Of a DNA stretch of 64,000 nucleotides, positions 44,016 to 51,965 are shown piece by piece. The notes under the pieces were generated by a model that did no database searches, was not told where the DNA came from, and saw only the letters and a program-made list of their open reading frames with translations. The stretch lies in assembly GCF_000814845.2 (NCBI RefSeq), contig NZ_CP010431.2, forward strand, positions 3,596,001-3,660,000, in the 5' to 3' direction. Position numbers and translations under genes: made by a program. How positions within the stretch are numbered: the stretch's first letter is position 1; each line of letters starts with the position of its first letter. Source of the stretch: Pandoraea sputorum. Its GTDB lineage: Bacteria; Pseudomonadota; Gammaproteobacteria; Burkholderiales; Burkholderiaceae.

Positions 44016-45263
44016 TTAGTTGGCAACGGCTGTCAGCACCGGCGCGATCTTCTGGGACGCCTGACGCAGCGCAGCTTCCGGCGTGAGTTGCCCCGTAATT
44101 ACGAGTTGCAGGGCGTCGCCCAGCAAGCTCTCGATCTGCTCCCAGTTCTTCACGCGCGGACGCGCGCGTCCGGCTTCAAGCGCTTTCAACTGATCCGGAT
44201 ACCAGCGGAATTGCTTCACGAGCGCGGGATCCTCGAACACGCTCTTGCGCGTGGGCGGAATGCCCATCACGGCCAACCGCGTCTGCGTATCGCGCGACGT
44301 CAGATACGCCAGGAATTCCTGTGCGAGCGCGCCGTGCTGCGCGTCCTTCGGAATGGCCACCTGCCAGATACCGAGCATCGGTGCCGGCCCCCTGACCTGC
44401 CCCGGCGGCGCCTGCAAGGCGACCTCGCCGACCACGCGCGACTGCTTCGGATCGTCCAGCGCAGGCACCCACGCAGGCCACACTTCGATGGCTTGCGCCG
44501 CCGCGCCCTTCTGCAAGGCATCGCGCACTTCGGCCGCGCCATAGACCGCAACATCCTTCGGAGCATGCGCCTTGAGCGCGACGAACATCTTCAATGCGGC
44601 GAGCGCCTGCGGCGAATCGATGACGGCGCGGCCGTTCGCATCGATCACGTCGCCACCGTACGCCCACAGAATTGGCAGGAACCCCGTGACCACCGGATTG
44701 CCCTTGGTGCCGCGAAACACCACGCCGGATACGGTGGCGTCGGTGCCGGTCGTCTGGGCGATCTTCAGCACGTCGTCCCAGTTGCGCGGTGCTTGCAGCT
44801 TGTGCTTCGCGAGCAGATCGCGACGATACGCAAACATCTCGACGTTACCGACGACCGGCAACGCGTACAGATTGCCGTTCGGCCCACGGCCGAGCGCCAC
44901 GGTCGATGCCACCATGTCGGCATCGACCAGCGTCGCAGGCAGCGGCTTGAGCCAGCCATTGGCCATGAATTCGGGCGACCAGGTGTCGTCCATCATCACG
45001 AGATCGTAGGCGCCCGTGCCCTCGCGCATCGACAGCTTCAGCTTCTGATAAAGGTTCGCGTTCGGCAACTTCAGCAGCTCGATGTCTGCGGACGGATGCG
45101 ACTTCTTGAAGCCAGCGACGGCTTCGGCGAGGCCCTTGCCGTAGATATCGTCACGCCCGGCGATCACGAGATCGGCCGCGCTCACGCTCGTCGCCACGAC
45201 GAACAGGCCAACGGCGGCGGCAACGGCGGCTGACAAAGCGCGCAGACGGATAGACAGTTTCAT
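44016..45263 (-). CDS. ABC transporter sugar-binding protein
   Basis: The 415-residue periplasmic binding protein of the MalE-like cluster has a signal peptide (AAAVGLFVVATSVSAADLVIAGRDD, cleaved after VSA). The family-typical DLVMMDDTW and AFMSYTSRDTQTRLAVMG-like stretches follow. GAGAG lies before the ATG at 45263. It is the first gene of the importer operon and sits directly downstream of the palindrome at 45301-45320. No ATP-binding subunit gene is present within the operon. Confidence 0.93.
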   Translation of the reverse strand: MKLSIRLRALSAAVAAAVGLFVVATSVSAADLVIAGRDDIYGKGLAEAVAGFKKSHPSADIELLKLPNANLYQKLKLSMREGTGAYDLVMMDDTWSPEFMANGWLKPLPATLVDADMVASTVALGRGPNGNLYALPVVGNVEMFAYRRDLLAKHKLQAPRNWDDVLKIAQTTGTDATVSGVVFRGTKGNPVVTGFLPILWAYGGDVIDANGRAVIDSPQALAALKMFVALKAHAPKDVAVYGAAEVRDALQKGAAAQAIEVWPAWVPALDDPKQSRVVGEVALQAPPGQVRGPAPMLGIWQVAIPKDAQHGALAQEFLAYLTSRDTQTRLAVMGIPPTRKSVFEDPALVKQFRWYPDQLKALEAGRARPRVKNWEQIESLLGDALQLVITGQLTPEAALRQASQKIAPVLTAVAN

Positions 45264-45300
45264 GCGATCTCTCACTGGGTTGACGATGGCATCGAGCTTT

Positions 45301-45320
45301 GTTTGCACACGTGTGCAAAC
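45301..45320. promoter_or_regulatory. Perfect 20-bp palindrome, LacI-type operator
   Basis: GTTTGCACACGTGTGCAAAC is a perfect 20-bp inverted repeat with a central CG. It is the geometry used by LacI-family repressors. It begins 38 bases upstream of the binding-protein start codon, and the LacI gene is at the other end of the cluster. Confidence 0.85.
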
Positions 45321-45572
45321 TCATCACTGAAAAATGCCACTTGCATGGCATGACCGTCATTCTGGCGAGGGATCGTTAAAGAATTGTGGCAAGCGAGCGG
45401 CCCGGCCTCGCTAAAGTTTCCGGCTCACGTGCCGAAGAAAGATTTCATGCCCCGAAAATTTGAGCATTGATGTCGCACCATCAGCGGTTGCGACGAAATG
45501 CACGACCCGGGGTGCGCACGGGGAAAGGCAGCGGTATGCCTTGTAAGTCAGATGTCGAGGAGAAAAAACTAT

Positions 45573-46292
45573 ATGTTGGTGAAAGTAGTGCTGGGCACAC
45601 TTGCCGGTGTGGTGATGATGCACGCGGCGCATGCCGAAGACGCAGGGGACTGGATCACGGCAGCGGAAACATCGAAGTTTGTCTGGCAGGGAAAGCGCGG
45701 CAGCGGAACGATGACCAATGTCGATGGCAAGAAAAACAACGGCTACAAGTACCTCTATCAAAAGAAGAATAAGACCAACAACACTTACGACTACGGTCAG
45801 GCCGTGGTGTTGCTCGAATCGTGCCGCAAAGGTTACGGATTCGTGTACTACAACGGCATGGAAGGCCAGTACGTGAGCAAGGATCAGTTCGTGCGCTTCG
45901 GCCCGACGGTCGCAGACAATATCGGCACGTTGGCCTGTCTGAGCTGGGACAACGAGACAGGTCAGATCTCGCTGGCCGAGAAGAAAGACGCGTGGGAGTT
46001 CATCGCCTCGGTCAAGGATTCGGGTAACAAGGTTTATCTGAAGAACGATACGGCACGCAAGCGTACGTACAAGGGCAAGCCGTCCGTGTCGATACTGTCG
46101 CGCTTCGACAATCTGCGTGAAAACACTTTCGATTACAACGAAGTCATCATTGCCTCGTCGGATTGCGAACGCGGGTACGGAACCCTGTACCAATTGAATT
46201 TCGACGGCAGCGTTTCCGACAAGTGGGATATCGCGCTGAATGGCAAGTCGGTCGCATCGGCGATCGGCGATGCAGTTTGTGGCAAGCGATGA
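45573..46292 (+). CDS. Secreted hypothetical protein with internal duplication
   Basis: The 239-residue exported protein (signal LVKVVLGTLAGVVMMHAAHA, cleavage before EDAGD) has two related units. Unit 1 is at about residues 72-122 and unit 2 at 187-236. Both contain (D)Y-x-x-x-(V/I)(V/I)...C-x-(K/R)-GYG and a second Cys exactly 38 residues later (C84/C122 and C198/C236), suggesting one disulfide in each. GAGGAG lies about 10 bases before the ATG at 45573. A strong terminator follows. I do not recognise the family. It may be a cell-surface or envelope protein. Confidence 0.75.
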   Translation: MLVKVVLGTLAGVVMMHAAHAEDAGDWITAAETSKFVWQGKRGSGTMTNVDGKKNNGYKYLYQKKNKTNNTYDYGQAVVLLESCRKGYGFVYYNGMEGQYVSKDQFVRFGPTVADNIGTLACLSWDNETGQISLAEKKDAWEFIASVKDSGNKVYLKNDTARKRTYKGKPSVSILSRFDNLRENTFDYNEVIIASSDCERGYGTLYQLNFDGSVSDKWDIALNGKSVASAIGDAVCGKR

Positions 46293-46318
46293 GCCATTGA
46301 TTCGTTAGCGGCGAATAA

Positions 46319-46346
46319 AAAATGGGCGCTTCATCGCGCCCATTTT
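46319..46346. terminator. Bidirectional intrinsic terminator
   Basis: An 11-bp perfect stem AAAATGGGCGC/GCGCCCATTTT has a 6-base loop, with an A-run on one side and a T-run on the other. It lies between two convergent genes. Confidence 0.9.
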
Positions 46347-46363
46347 CGTTGGATCACACTGCG

Positions 46364-47929
46364 TCACGCATCCGGACGCGCGCCCTTCACCACCGCCGCC
46401 GCATGTCCGGCAGCGTCGCCATGACGACGCCCTGCCATCTCGCTGCTGCCCGGATCACCCGCAGGCAGACGGTGATTTTCGATGTCCTGCACGACCTGAA
46501 TCGCCGTGGCGTCGATGCCGTCGGTCAGCAGCTTCGGATCGAGGCCGATGCCCAGCACCATCACGGCCATCGCGCCGAGCAGTGCGAACTCGCGACGGCT
46601 CACGTCCTTGAGCGACGCCACACGGGCATTGCCCACACGACCGAAGATCACGCGCTTGTACATCCACAGCGTGTAAGCCGCGCTCAGTACCAGCGTGAGC
46701 GACGCGAGCGCGCCGATCCAGAAGTTCGCCTTGATCGCAGCCATCAGTACGAGAAACTCGCCGACGAAGCCCGACGTGCCCGGCATGCCGACGTTCGCCA
46801 TCGAGAAGAGCATGGCGAAGGTCGCAAAGCGCGGCATCGTGGCGGCCACCCCACCATAGGCATCGATGGACGAGCTACCGGTGCGGTCATAGAGCATGCC
46901 CGTGCACAGCAGCATGGCGCCCGACACGATGCCGTACGAAATCATCTGCATCACGGCGCCATCGGTCCCCATCTCGGAGAAGAGGAACAGGCCCAGCGTC
47001 ACCAGCCCCATGTGCGCCACCGCCGAGTACGCCAGCAGCTTGCGCAGATCGGTCTGCACCAGCGCCACAAGGCTCGCGTAGATCACCGCGACCAGCGAGA
47101 GCACTACCATGAGCGGGGCGAGGAAATGGCTGGCGTCCGGCAACAGCGGCAAGTTAAAGCGCAGTAGCCCGTATCCGCCCAGCTTCAGCATGCCGAGCAT
47201 GACGGCCGCACCGGTCGGTCCGTCGAGGTGCACCTCGGGCAGCCACGTGTGGACCGGCCACATCGGCACCTTGACCGAGAATGCCCCGAGAAAGCCGATG
47301 AACAGCATCACCTGTATCGCGAGCGGCAGATGCAGTGCCTGCCAGCGTGCAATGCCGAAGCTCTGCGTCTGCATGTACAGATAGAGCATCGAGACCAGCA
47401 TCATCAGCGAACCGGTCAGCGAAAAGAAGAAGAACTTCACCGCTGCGCGCGTGCTGTTAGCCCGGCCGTAGACACCGATCAGCAAGTACAGCGGCAGCAG
47501 CGTGGCTTCGAAGAACACGAAGAAGAGCATGCCGTCCTGCGCCGTGAACACGCCCTGCATCAGACCGGAGAGCACGAGGAAGCTGCCGAAATACGCACTC
47601 ATGCGCGTGGTCACGGCACGCCACGACGCGAGCACGACGATGATCGTCGTCACACCGGTCAGCGCCACGAGCCACAGCGAGATGCCATCGATGCCCACAT
47701 GCCACGACGCATCGAACGAGTCTATCCAACGGAAGCGCTCGACGAATTGCAAACTGGAAACACTGGTCCGGAATCCGCGCACGAGCGGCACGAGCGGCGC
47801 AGCCGAGATGACGGCGGCGACGAGCGACGCCCAGCGAACGGTATTGGGGAATCGATCCTGGCCGAGCAGCATGACGAGCGCGCCAGCCACAATGGGAAGC
47901 CAGATCAGAAGGGACAGGATGGGGAACAT
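46364..47929 (-). CDS. NuoM-like proton-pumping membrane subunit, not in a nuo operon
   Basis: The 521-residue protein is a multi-spanning antiporter-like subunit of the NuoL/M/N and Mrp family. The signatures FFEATLLPLYLLIGVYGRANS, GAFSVKVPMWPVHTWLPEVHLDGPTGAAV and LLAYSAVAHMGLV carry the ion-channel Glu, Lys and His residues. About 13-14 helices are visible. The last 40 residues are a hydrophilic tail (AGDPGSSEMAGRRHGDAAGH...). The ATG at 47929 is preceded by AGGA. No other complex I gene is nearby. Confidence 0.85.
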   Translation of the reverse strand: MFPILSLLIWLPIVAGALVMLLGQDRFPNTVRWASLVAAVISAAPLVPLVRGFRTSVSSLQFVERFRWIDSFDASWHVGIDGISLWLVALTGVTTIIVVLASWRAVTTRMSAYFGSFLVLSGLMQGVFTAQDGMLFFVFFEATLLPLYLLIGVYGRANSTRAAVKFFFFSLTGSLMMLVSMLYLYMQTQSFGIARWQALHLPLAIQVMLFIGFLGAFSVKVPMWPVHTWLPEVHLDGPTGAAVMLGMLKLGGYGLLRFNLPLLPDASHFLAPLMVVLSLVAVIYASLVALVQTDLRKLLAYSAVAHMGLVTLGLFLFSEMGTDGAVMQMISYGIVSGAMLLCTGMLYDRTGSSSIDAYGGVAATMPRFATFAMLFSMANVGMPGTSGFVGEFLVLMAAIKANFWIGALASLTLVLSAAYTLWMYKRVIFGRVGNARVASLKDVSRREFALLGAMAVMVLGIGLDPKLLTDGIDATAIQVVQDIENHRLPAGDPGSSEMAGRRHGDAAGHAAAVVKGARPDA

Positions 47930-48317
47930 TGGGGGGTCCTGGTGTGCCGCAACAAAAAACGAGCGCAAATGCGCTACGTTGACGGCGCCAGGGACGAACC
48001 TACCCCGCGCGCATCGCGAGACGCGAAACGCACAAATCAAGGCTGTTCAATGCCTGCGGGAGGGGACGCCGGGCGCAGGGGCGTCAACGAAGGTGGCAAG
48101 CATACGCGTCCGAAATAAATTTTGCATCGCAGCAAATTTTACAAATGATTGCGGACGCTTTGTCCGACCGGTCGGTCGGCAATTGTCACGTCGACGAGAA
48201 CACCGCGCGACAATGAGCCGCAGTCGGGATGCGCACGCGCATGACAAAGTCAATCGATGCGCGCGCCGGTTTCGTCAATAACGCATTGTGAAATTTGAGG
48301 ACAGTGCGGCGCGTTGC
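47930..48317. other. Intergenic region upstream of the NuoM-like gene
   Basis: This 388-base gap holds two inverted repeats. An AT-rich imperfect one at about 48115-48140 has AAATTTTGC and GCAAATTTT arms. A GC-rich one is listed separately (48164-48175). No gene was seen. Confidence 0.5.
48164..48175. promoter_or_regulatory. CCGACCGGTCGG palindrome, TetR-type operator candidate
   Basis: A perfect 12-bp palindrome is continued by a further GTCGG unit. Such CGACCGGTCG-type sites are common for TetR-family repressors. It lies upstream of the NuoM-like gene, but no TetR gene is adjacent in this window. Confidence 0.5.
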
Positions 48318-48944
48318 TCAGGCCTTCGGACGTCGCAGATCGAACATCGGACCGATCTCGGCATAATCGCCGAGATAGCCTGCGCGCATGACCGGATGCG
48401 CTTTGGCCGTATCGAAGAGACCGTCTTCGCGCAGGAACTCGCGGCGGATGTGCACGCCGACCACCTGCCCCAGCGCAAGCCAGTTGTTCATCGGTTTGCC
48501 GTCCAGATCGTGCATGCGCACGATTTGCAGCAGCTTGCATTCGAGCGACGCGGGCGACTCTGCCACGTGCGGCACGTCGACATTGACGCCAGGCGCTTTG
48601 GTCAGGCCCGCCAGTTCGAATTCGTCGACCTCATGTGGCACGGGGGCGGACGTCCGGTTCATTTGCTCGACGAGCGACTTGCTCGTCAGATTCCAGACGA
48701 ACTCGCGCGTGGCTTCGATGTTCGCGAGGGAGTCCTTGTAGCCTTCGCTACAGAAACCGATGATGGCCGGGAACGAGGCGAAGGCGCCGAAGAAGCTGTA
48801 CGGCGCGAGATTGACGCGGCCTTGCGCGTCACGGCTCGAAATCCAGCCGATCACGCGCGGCGCGACAATCGCCTTGAACGGATCGTGAGACAGGCCGTGG
48901 CCTTTGGCCGGGTCGTAGAAGTGAACGTCGTCGGGATGGGACAT
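48318..48944 (-). CDS. Flavin reductase family protein
   Basis: The 208-residue protein has the FMN-binding split-barrel fold of the flavin reductase family, with RVIGWISSRDAQGRVNLAPYSFFGAFASFPAIIGF as the FMN site and PVMRAGYLGDY near the end. Such proteins reduce FMN with NAD(P)H for a partner monooxygenase or act on their own. No monooxygenase gene is adjacent. The start is the first ATG. Confidence 0.9.
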   Translation of the reverse strand: MSHPDDVHFYDPAKGHGLSHDPFKAIVAPRVIGWISSRDAQGRVNLAPYSFFGAFASFPAIIGFCSEGYKDSLANIEATREFVWNLTSKSLVEQMNRTSAPVPHEVDEFELAGLTKAPGVNVDVPHVAESPASLECKLLQIVRMHDLDGKPMNNWLALGQVVGVHIRREFLREDGLFDTAKAHPVMRAGYLGDYAEIGPMFDLRRPKA

Positions 48945-49043
48945 AGAGGTCAGTCATCAGCTGTGTTGCGGGATTGCGTCGATGCTATCGCACTCTGCGA
49001 GGTTGCGTCGGTCGACCGTTAGGCCCATTACCCATTGGCCCCA

Positions 49044-49069
49044 TTAGACCCGTTAGACCCGTTAGACCG
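49044..49069. repeat. TTAGACCCG 9-bp tandem repeat
   Basis: Two full copies and a partial third lie immediately past the stop of the cupin gene, outside its reading frame. Preceding sequence also contains related CCATTA-type units. Confidence 0.75.
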
Positions 49070-49582
49070 CTACACAGACGCGCCACGCCCAAGTCGCGCA
49101 ATCAGCTCGCCATGCGACGGCCACTGCGCGGCGAGCGCCACCGGGTCGGCCATCTCGAAGTCTTCGAAGGCGAAACCCGGCGCAACGGTGCATCCGACCA
49201 GTGCAAAATTTGTCGACGGAGCGGGCTGCGCGGCGAACCAGTGACCAGCAGGCACCACATGCTGCAACTGCTCGCCGTTCTCGACATCGTGCCCGAGACA
49301 TGTTGTCGTCAGGTGTCCAGAGGGATCGATCTCGTGAATCCAGAGCGTGCCGCCGAGATGAAAGTGCCAGACTTCGTCGCTGCGGATGCGATGAAACGCG
49401 GAAAAATCGTTCGCTTCGAGCAAATAGAGAATCGCAGTGGAAAGGCTGCGTGGACCGGAGAAACCGCCCGGCAGCGCGTCGGCGGCGACCATTCCGGTGG
49501 CGCGGTACGTCTCGCGATAATGCCCGCCCTCGGGGTGTGGCATCAGCCCCAGCGAGGCGACGAGATCAGCGGCAGACGGCAT
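49070..49582 (-). CDS. DUF985 cupin-domain protein
   Basis: The 170-residue protein has a double-stranded beta-helix (cupin) of the DUF985 family: MPHPEGGHYRETYRA, TAILYLLEANDFSAFHRIRSDEVWHFHLG and APGFAFEDFEMAD. His residues in DEVWHFHLG probably bind a metal. Family members are often annotated as cupins of unknown substrate. AAGGAG precedes the ATG at 49582; a longer in-frame extension to 49729 is not supported. Confidence 0.88.
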   Translation of the reverse strand: MPSAADLVASLGLMPHPEGGHYRETYRATGMVAADALPGGFSGPRSLSTAILYLLEANDFSAFHRIRSDEVWHFHLGGTLWIHEIDPSGHLTTTCLGHDVENGEQLQHVVPAGHWFAAQPAPSTNFALVGCTVAPGFAFEDFEMADPVALAAQWPSHGELIARLGRGASV

Positions 49583-49851
49583 ATCGGACTCCTTGTAGGT
49601 CAATCTGGGGGGAAGACAACGGAGGCACGCGCGCATCGATTCATCAGACGAAACAACAATTCCGCCCATCAAAACACGCATCGACATCGCGCAGCTCCGA
49701 CACCTTAGCCGAAAATGCGCGTCAATCAAGGGTTCCGGACATGGCAGCGGGGGAATCGGCGAGATTTATCGATTTGTGCGACGATTCCCCTGTTGCGTCG
49801 CGCAAGGCGACGCGTTTTTCATTGCACGCGCCGCTTTGGCGCCGTCACATC

Positions 49852-50505
49852 ATGCCTGCCACTCTCAAGATTGACTTTGTCTCCGATGTTGCCTGCCCGT
49901 GGTGCGCCATCGGTCTTGCTTCATTGAAGACGGCGCTCGCCCGTCTGGGCAACGAGGTCGAAGCCGACCTGCACTTCAGCCCGTTCGAATTGAACCCCGA
50001 CATGCCGGTCGAGGGCGTGCCGCTTGCCGACTACATGTCGCGCAAGTACGGTCTCTCGCCCGAGCAGATGGCGCAGAACCGGGCGAACATCAGCGCCCGT
50101 GCTGCCGCCGAAGGTTTCCCGATGCGCATGGATCTGCGCACGCACGCTTACAACACGTTCGACGCGCATCGACTGCTGCACTGGGCGCAGACGGTTGGCA
50201 ACGACAAGCAGCTCGCCCTCAAGGAAGCCCTGTTCCGCGCGTACTTCGTCGATGGCAAGCGCACGAGCGATCCCGAAGTGCTCGTCGACGCCGTCCAACA
50301 GGCCGGTCTCGACACGACTCGCGCGCGCGAGATTCTGTCGACGAACGAGTATGCCGATCAGGTGCGTGCGCTGGAGCGCCACTATCAGAATCTCGGTATC
50401 AGTTCGGTACCGGCGATCATCTTCAACAACCGACATCTCGTGAGCGGCGGTCAGCCACCGGAAGTCTTCGAGCAAGCCATCCGTCAAATTCTGACCGAGG
50501 GCTGA
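49852..50505 (+). CDS. DsbA family oxidoreductase (FrnE-like)
   Basis: The 217-residue thioredoxin-fold protein has an early CPWC active site (Cys15, Cys18), then PFELNPDMPVEGV and YNTFDAHRLLHWA. The cis-Pro loop is ISSVPAIIFNNRHLVSGGQPPEVF. It has no signal peptide, so it belongs to the cytoplasmic FrnE/2-hydroxychromene isomerase-like branch, which is thought to be a disulfide oxidoreductase or isomerase. The MFS exporter gene starts 6 bases after its stop, so the pair may be cotranscribed. Confidence 0.9.
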   Translation: MPATLKIDFVSDVACPWCAIGLASLKTALARLGNEVEADLHFSPFELNPDMPVEGVPLADYMSRKYGLSPEQMAQNRANISARAAAEGFPMRMDLRTHAYNTFDAHRLLHWAQTVGNDKQLALKEALFRAYFVDGKRTSDPEVLVDAVQQAGLDTTRAREILSTNEYADQVRALERHYQNLGISSVPAIIFNNRHLVSGGQPPEVFEQAIRQILTEG

Positions 50506-50511
50506 TCCGTC

Positions 50512-51930
50512 ATGTCGTCGCTGCCTCCGACCGCCGACACATCGGCGGCAAGCGCGCCGCCCGCCCCTGCCGCGGCGCAATTGCACGAACCTCCCGCCGC
50601 CGGACGCGGACTCGCCATGACGGCGATTCTGCTCGCTGTCTCGCTCGCCAGTCTCGATACCGCCATTGCCAACACGGCCTTGCCGCAGATGGCGCTCGAT
50701 CTGAATACGACGCCGTCCGCCTCGGTCTGGATCGTCAACGCCTACCAACTGGCGATGGTCGCAACGCTGCTGCCCTTCGCATCGCTGGGTGAGCGCGTCG
50801 GCCACAAACGCGTGTTCATGTGTGGCGTGGCGGTGTTTTTGGCGGCGTCCTTGCTGTGCGCGCTCTCGCCGTCGCTCGGCTTCCTTGCGGGTGCGCGTGT
50901 ACTGCAAGGCGTAGGGGCTGCGGCGGTGATGAGCGTGAACATTGCGCTGATCCGCTTCCTGTATCCGGCGGCACAGTTGGGACGCGGTGTCGGGCTGAAT
51001 GCGTTGATCGTCGGCATCTCTTTCGCCATCGGGCCGACGGTCGCGTCGCTCGTGCTGGCATTCGCGAGCTGGCCGTGGCTGTTCCTCATCAACGTGCCGA
51101 CGGGATTGCTGGCGCTGGCATTCTCGCGTCGCAACCTGCCCGATACGCCGCGCAGCGAGCACAAGCCGGACATGATTGCAGCATTGCTCAACGTGCTGAC
51201 GTTCTCGCTGCTGATCTTTGCGCTTAGCCAAAGTGCGCAACAGGCCGACTGGCACCTGACGCTGGGCTGCTTCATCGGCGCGCTCGTCTTCGGCTGGGCG
51301 CTGATCCGACGCGAACGCGGCCATCGTGCGCCGATGCTGCCGGTCGATCTGATGCGTCTGCCAGCATTCGCGTTGTCGACGCTCACAGCCATCTGCGCAT
51401 TCGCGACGCAAGGGTTGGGACTGGTCTCACTGCCCTTCTACTTCGAGAACGTGCTGCATCGCAGCCCTATCGAGACGGGCTTCCTGATGACGCCGTGGCC
51501 GTTCTTCGTGGCCGCGATTGCGCCGGTGGCCGGACGTCTGTCGGACAAGTATCCGCCGGGTGCATTGGGTGCGATCGGTCTGGCGATGCTGAGTGCAGGC
51601 ATGGCCTTGCTGGCGATCATGCCCGAGCATGCACAACTGTGGGATATCGGCTGGCGTATGGCCTTGTGCGGGCTGGGCTTCGGCTTCTTCCAGTCGCCGA
51701 ACCTGAAAGCGTTCATGCATAGCGCACCGCCGGAGCGCAGTGGCGGCGCGAGCGGGATGGTCGGGACGTCGCGCCTGCTGGGTCAGGCGACGGGTGCTGC
51801 ACTCGTAGCACTCGCGCTAGGCTTGTTCGGCACGCACGGCTCGACGTGGGCGCTGGCATGGGGTGCAGCGTTTTCTGCGGCAGGATGCCTCGCCAGCGGT
51901 ATGCGACTTGTCGGAAAGCGCGCACACTGA
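50512..51930 (+). CDS. MFS drug exporter, DHA2 (EmrB/QacA) family
   Basis: The 472-residue transporter has 14 hydrophobic segments. The DHA2 motif is ASLDTAIANTALPQMALDLN followed by WIVNAYQLAMVATLLPFASLGERVGHKRVF. The motif C region (GPTVASLVLAFASWPWLFLINVPTGLLA) marks proton-coupled antiporters. It probably exports toxic cationic or lipophilic compounds from the cytoplasm. There is no EmrA-like membrane-fusion partner beside it. Confidence 0.93.
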   Translation: MSSLPPTADTSAASAPPAPAAAQLHEPPAAGRGLAMTAILLAVSLASLDTAIANTALPQMALDLNTTPSASVWIVNAYQLAMVATLLPFASLGERVGHKRVFMCGVAVFLAASLLCALSPSLGFLAGARVLQGVGAAAVMSVNIALIRFLYPAAQLGRGVGLNALIVGISFAIGPTVASLVLAFASWPWLFLINVPTGLLALAFSRRNLPDTPRSEHKPDMIAALLNVLTFSLLIFALSQSAQQADWHLTLGCFIGALVFGWALIRRERGHRAPMLPVDLMRLPAFALSTLTAICAFATQGLGLVSLPFYFENVLHRSPIETGFLMTPWPFFVAAIAPVAGRLSDKYPPGALGAIGLAMLSAGMALLAIMPEHAQLWDIGWRMALCGLGFGFFQSPNLKAFMHSAPPERSGGASGMVGTSRLLGQATGAALVALALGLFGTHGSTWALAWGAAFSAAGCLASGMRLVGKRAH

Positions 51931-51965
51931 CGGGCGTCAGATGCCTGCAAGTGACCTGTCGGCAC

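Noticed and set aside
43410..45233. A 607-codon open frame antisense to the ABC importer genes
   Set aside because: It is a GC-rich shadow opposite three well-supported transporter genes; the translation is Arg/His-rich with no domain-like pattern.
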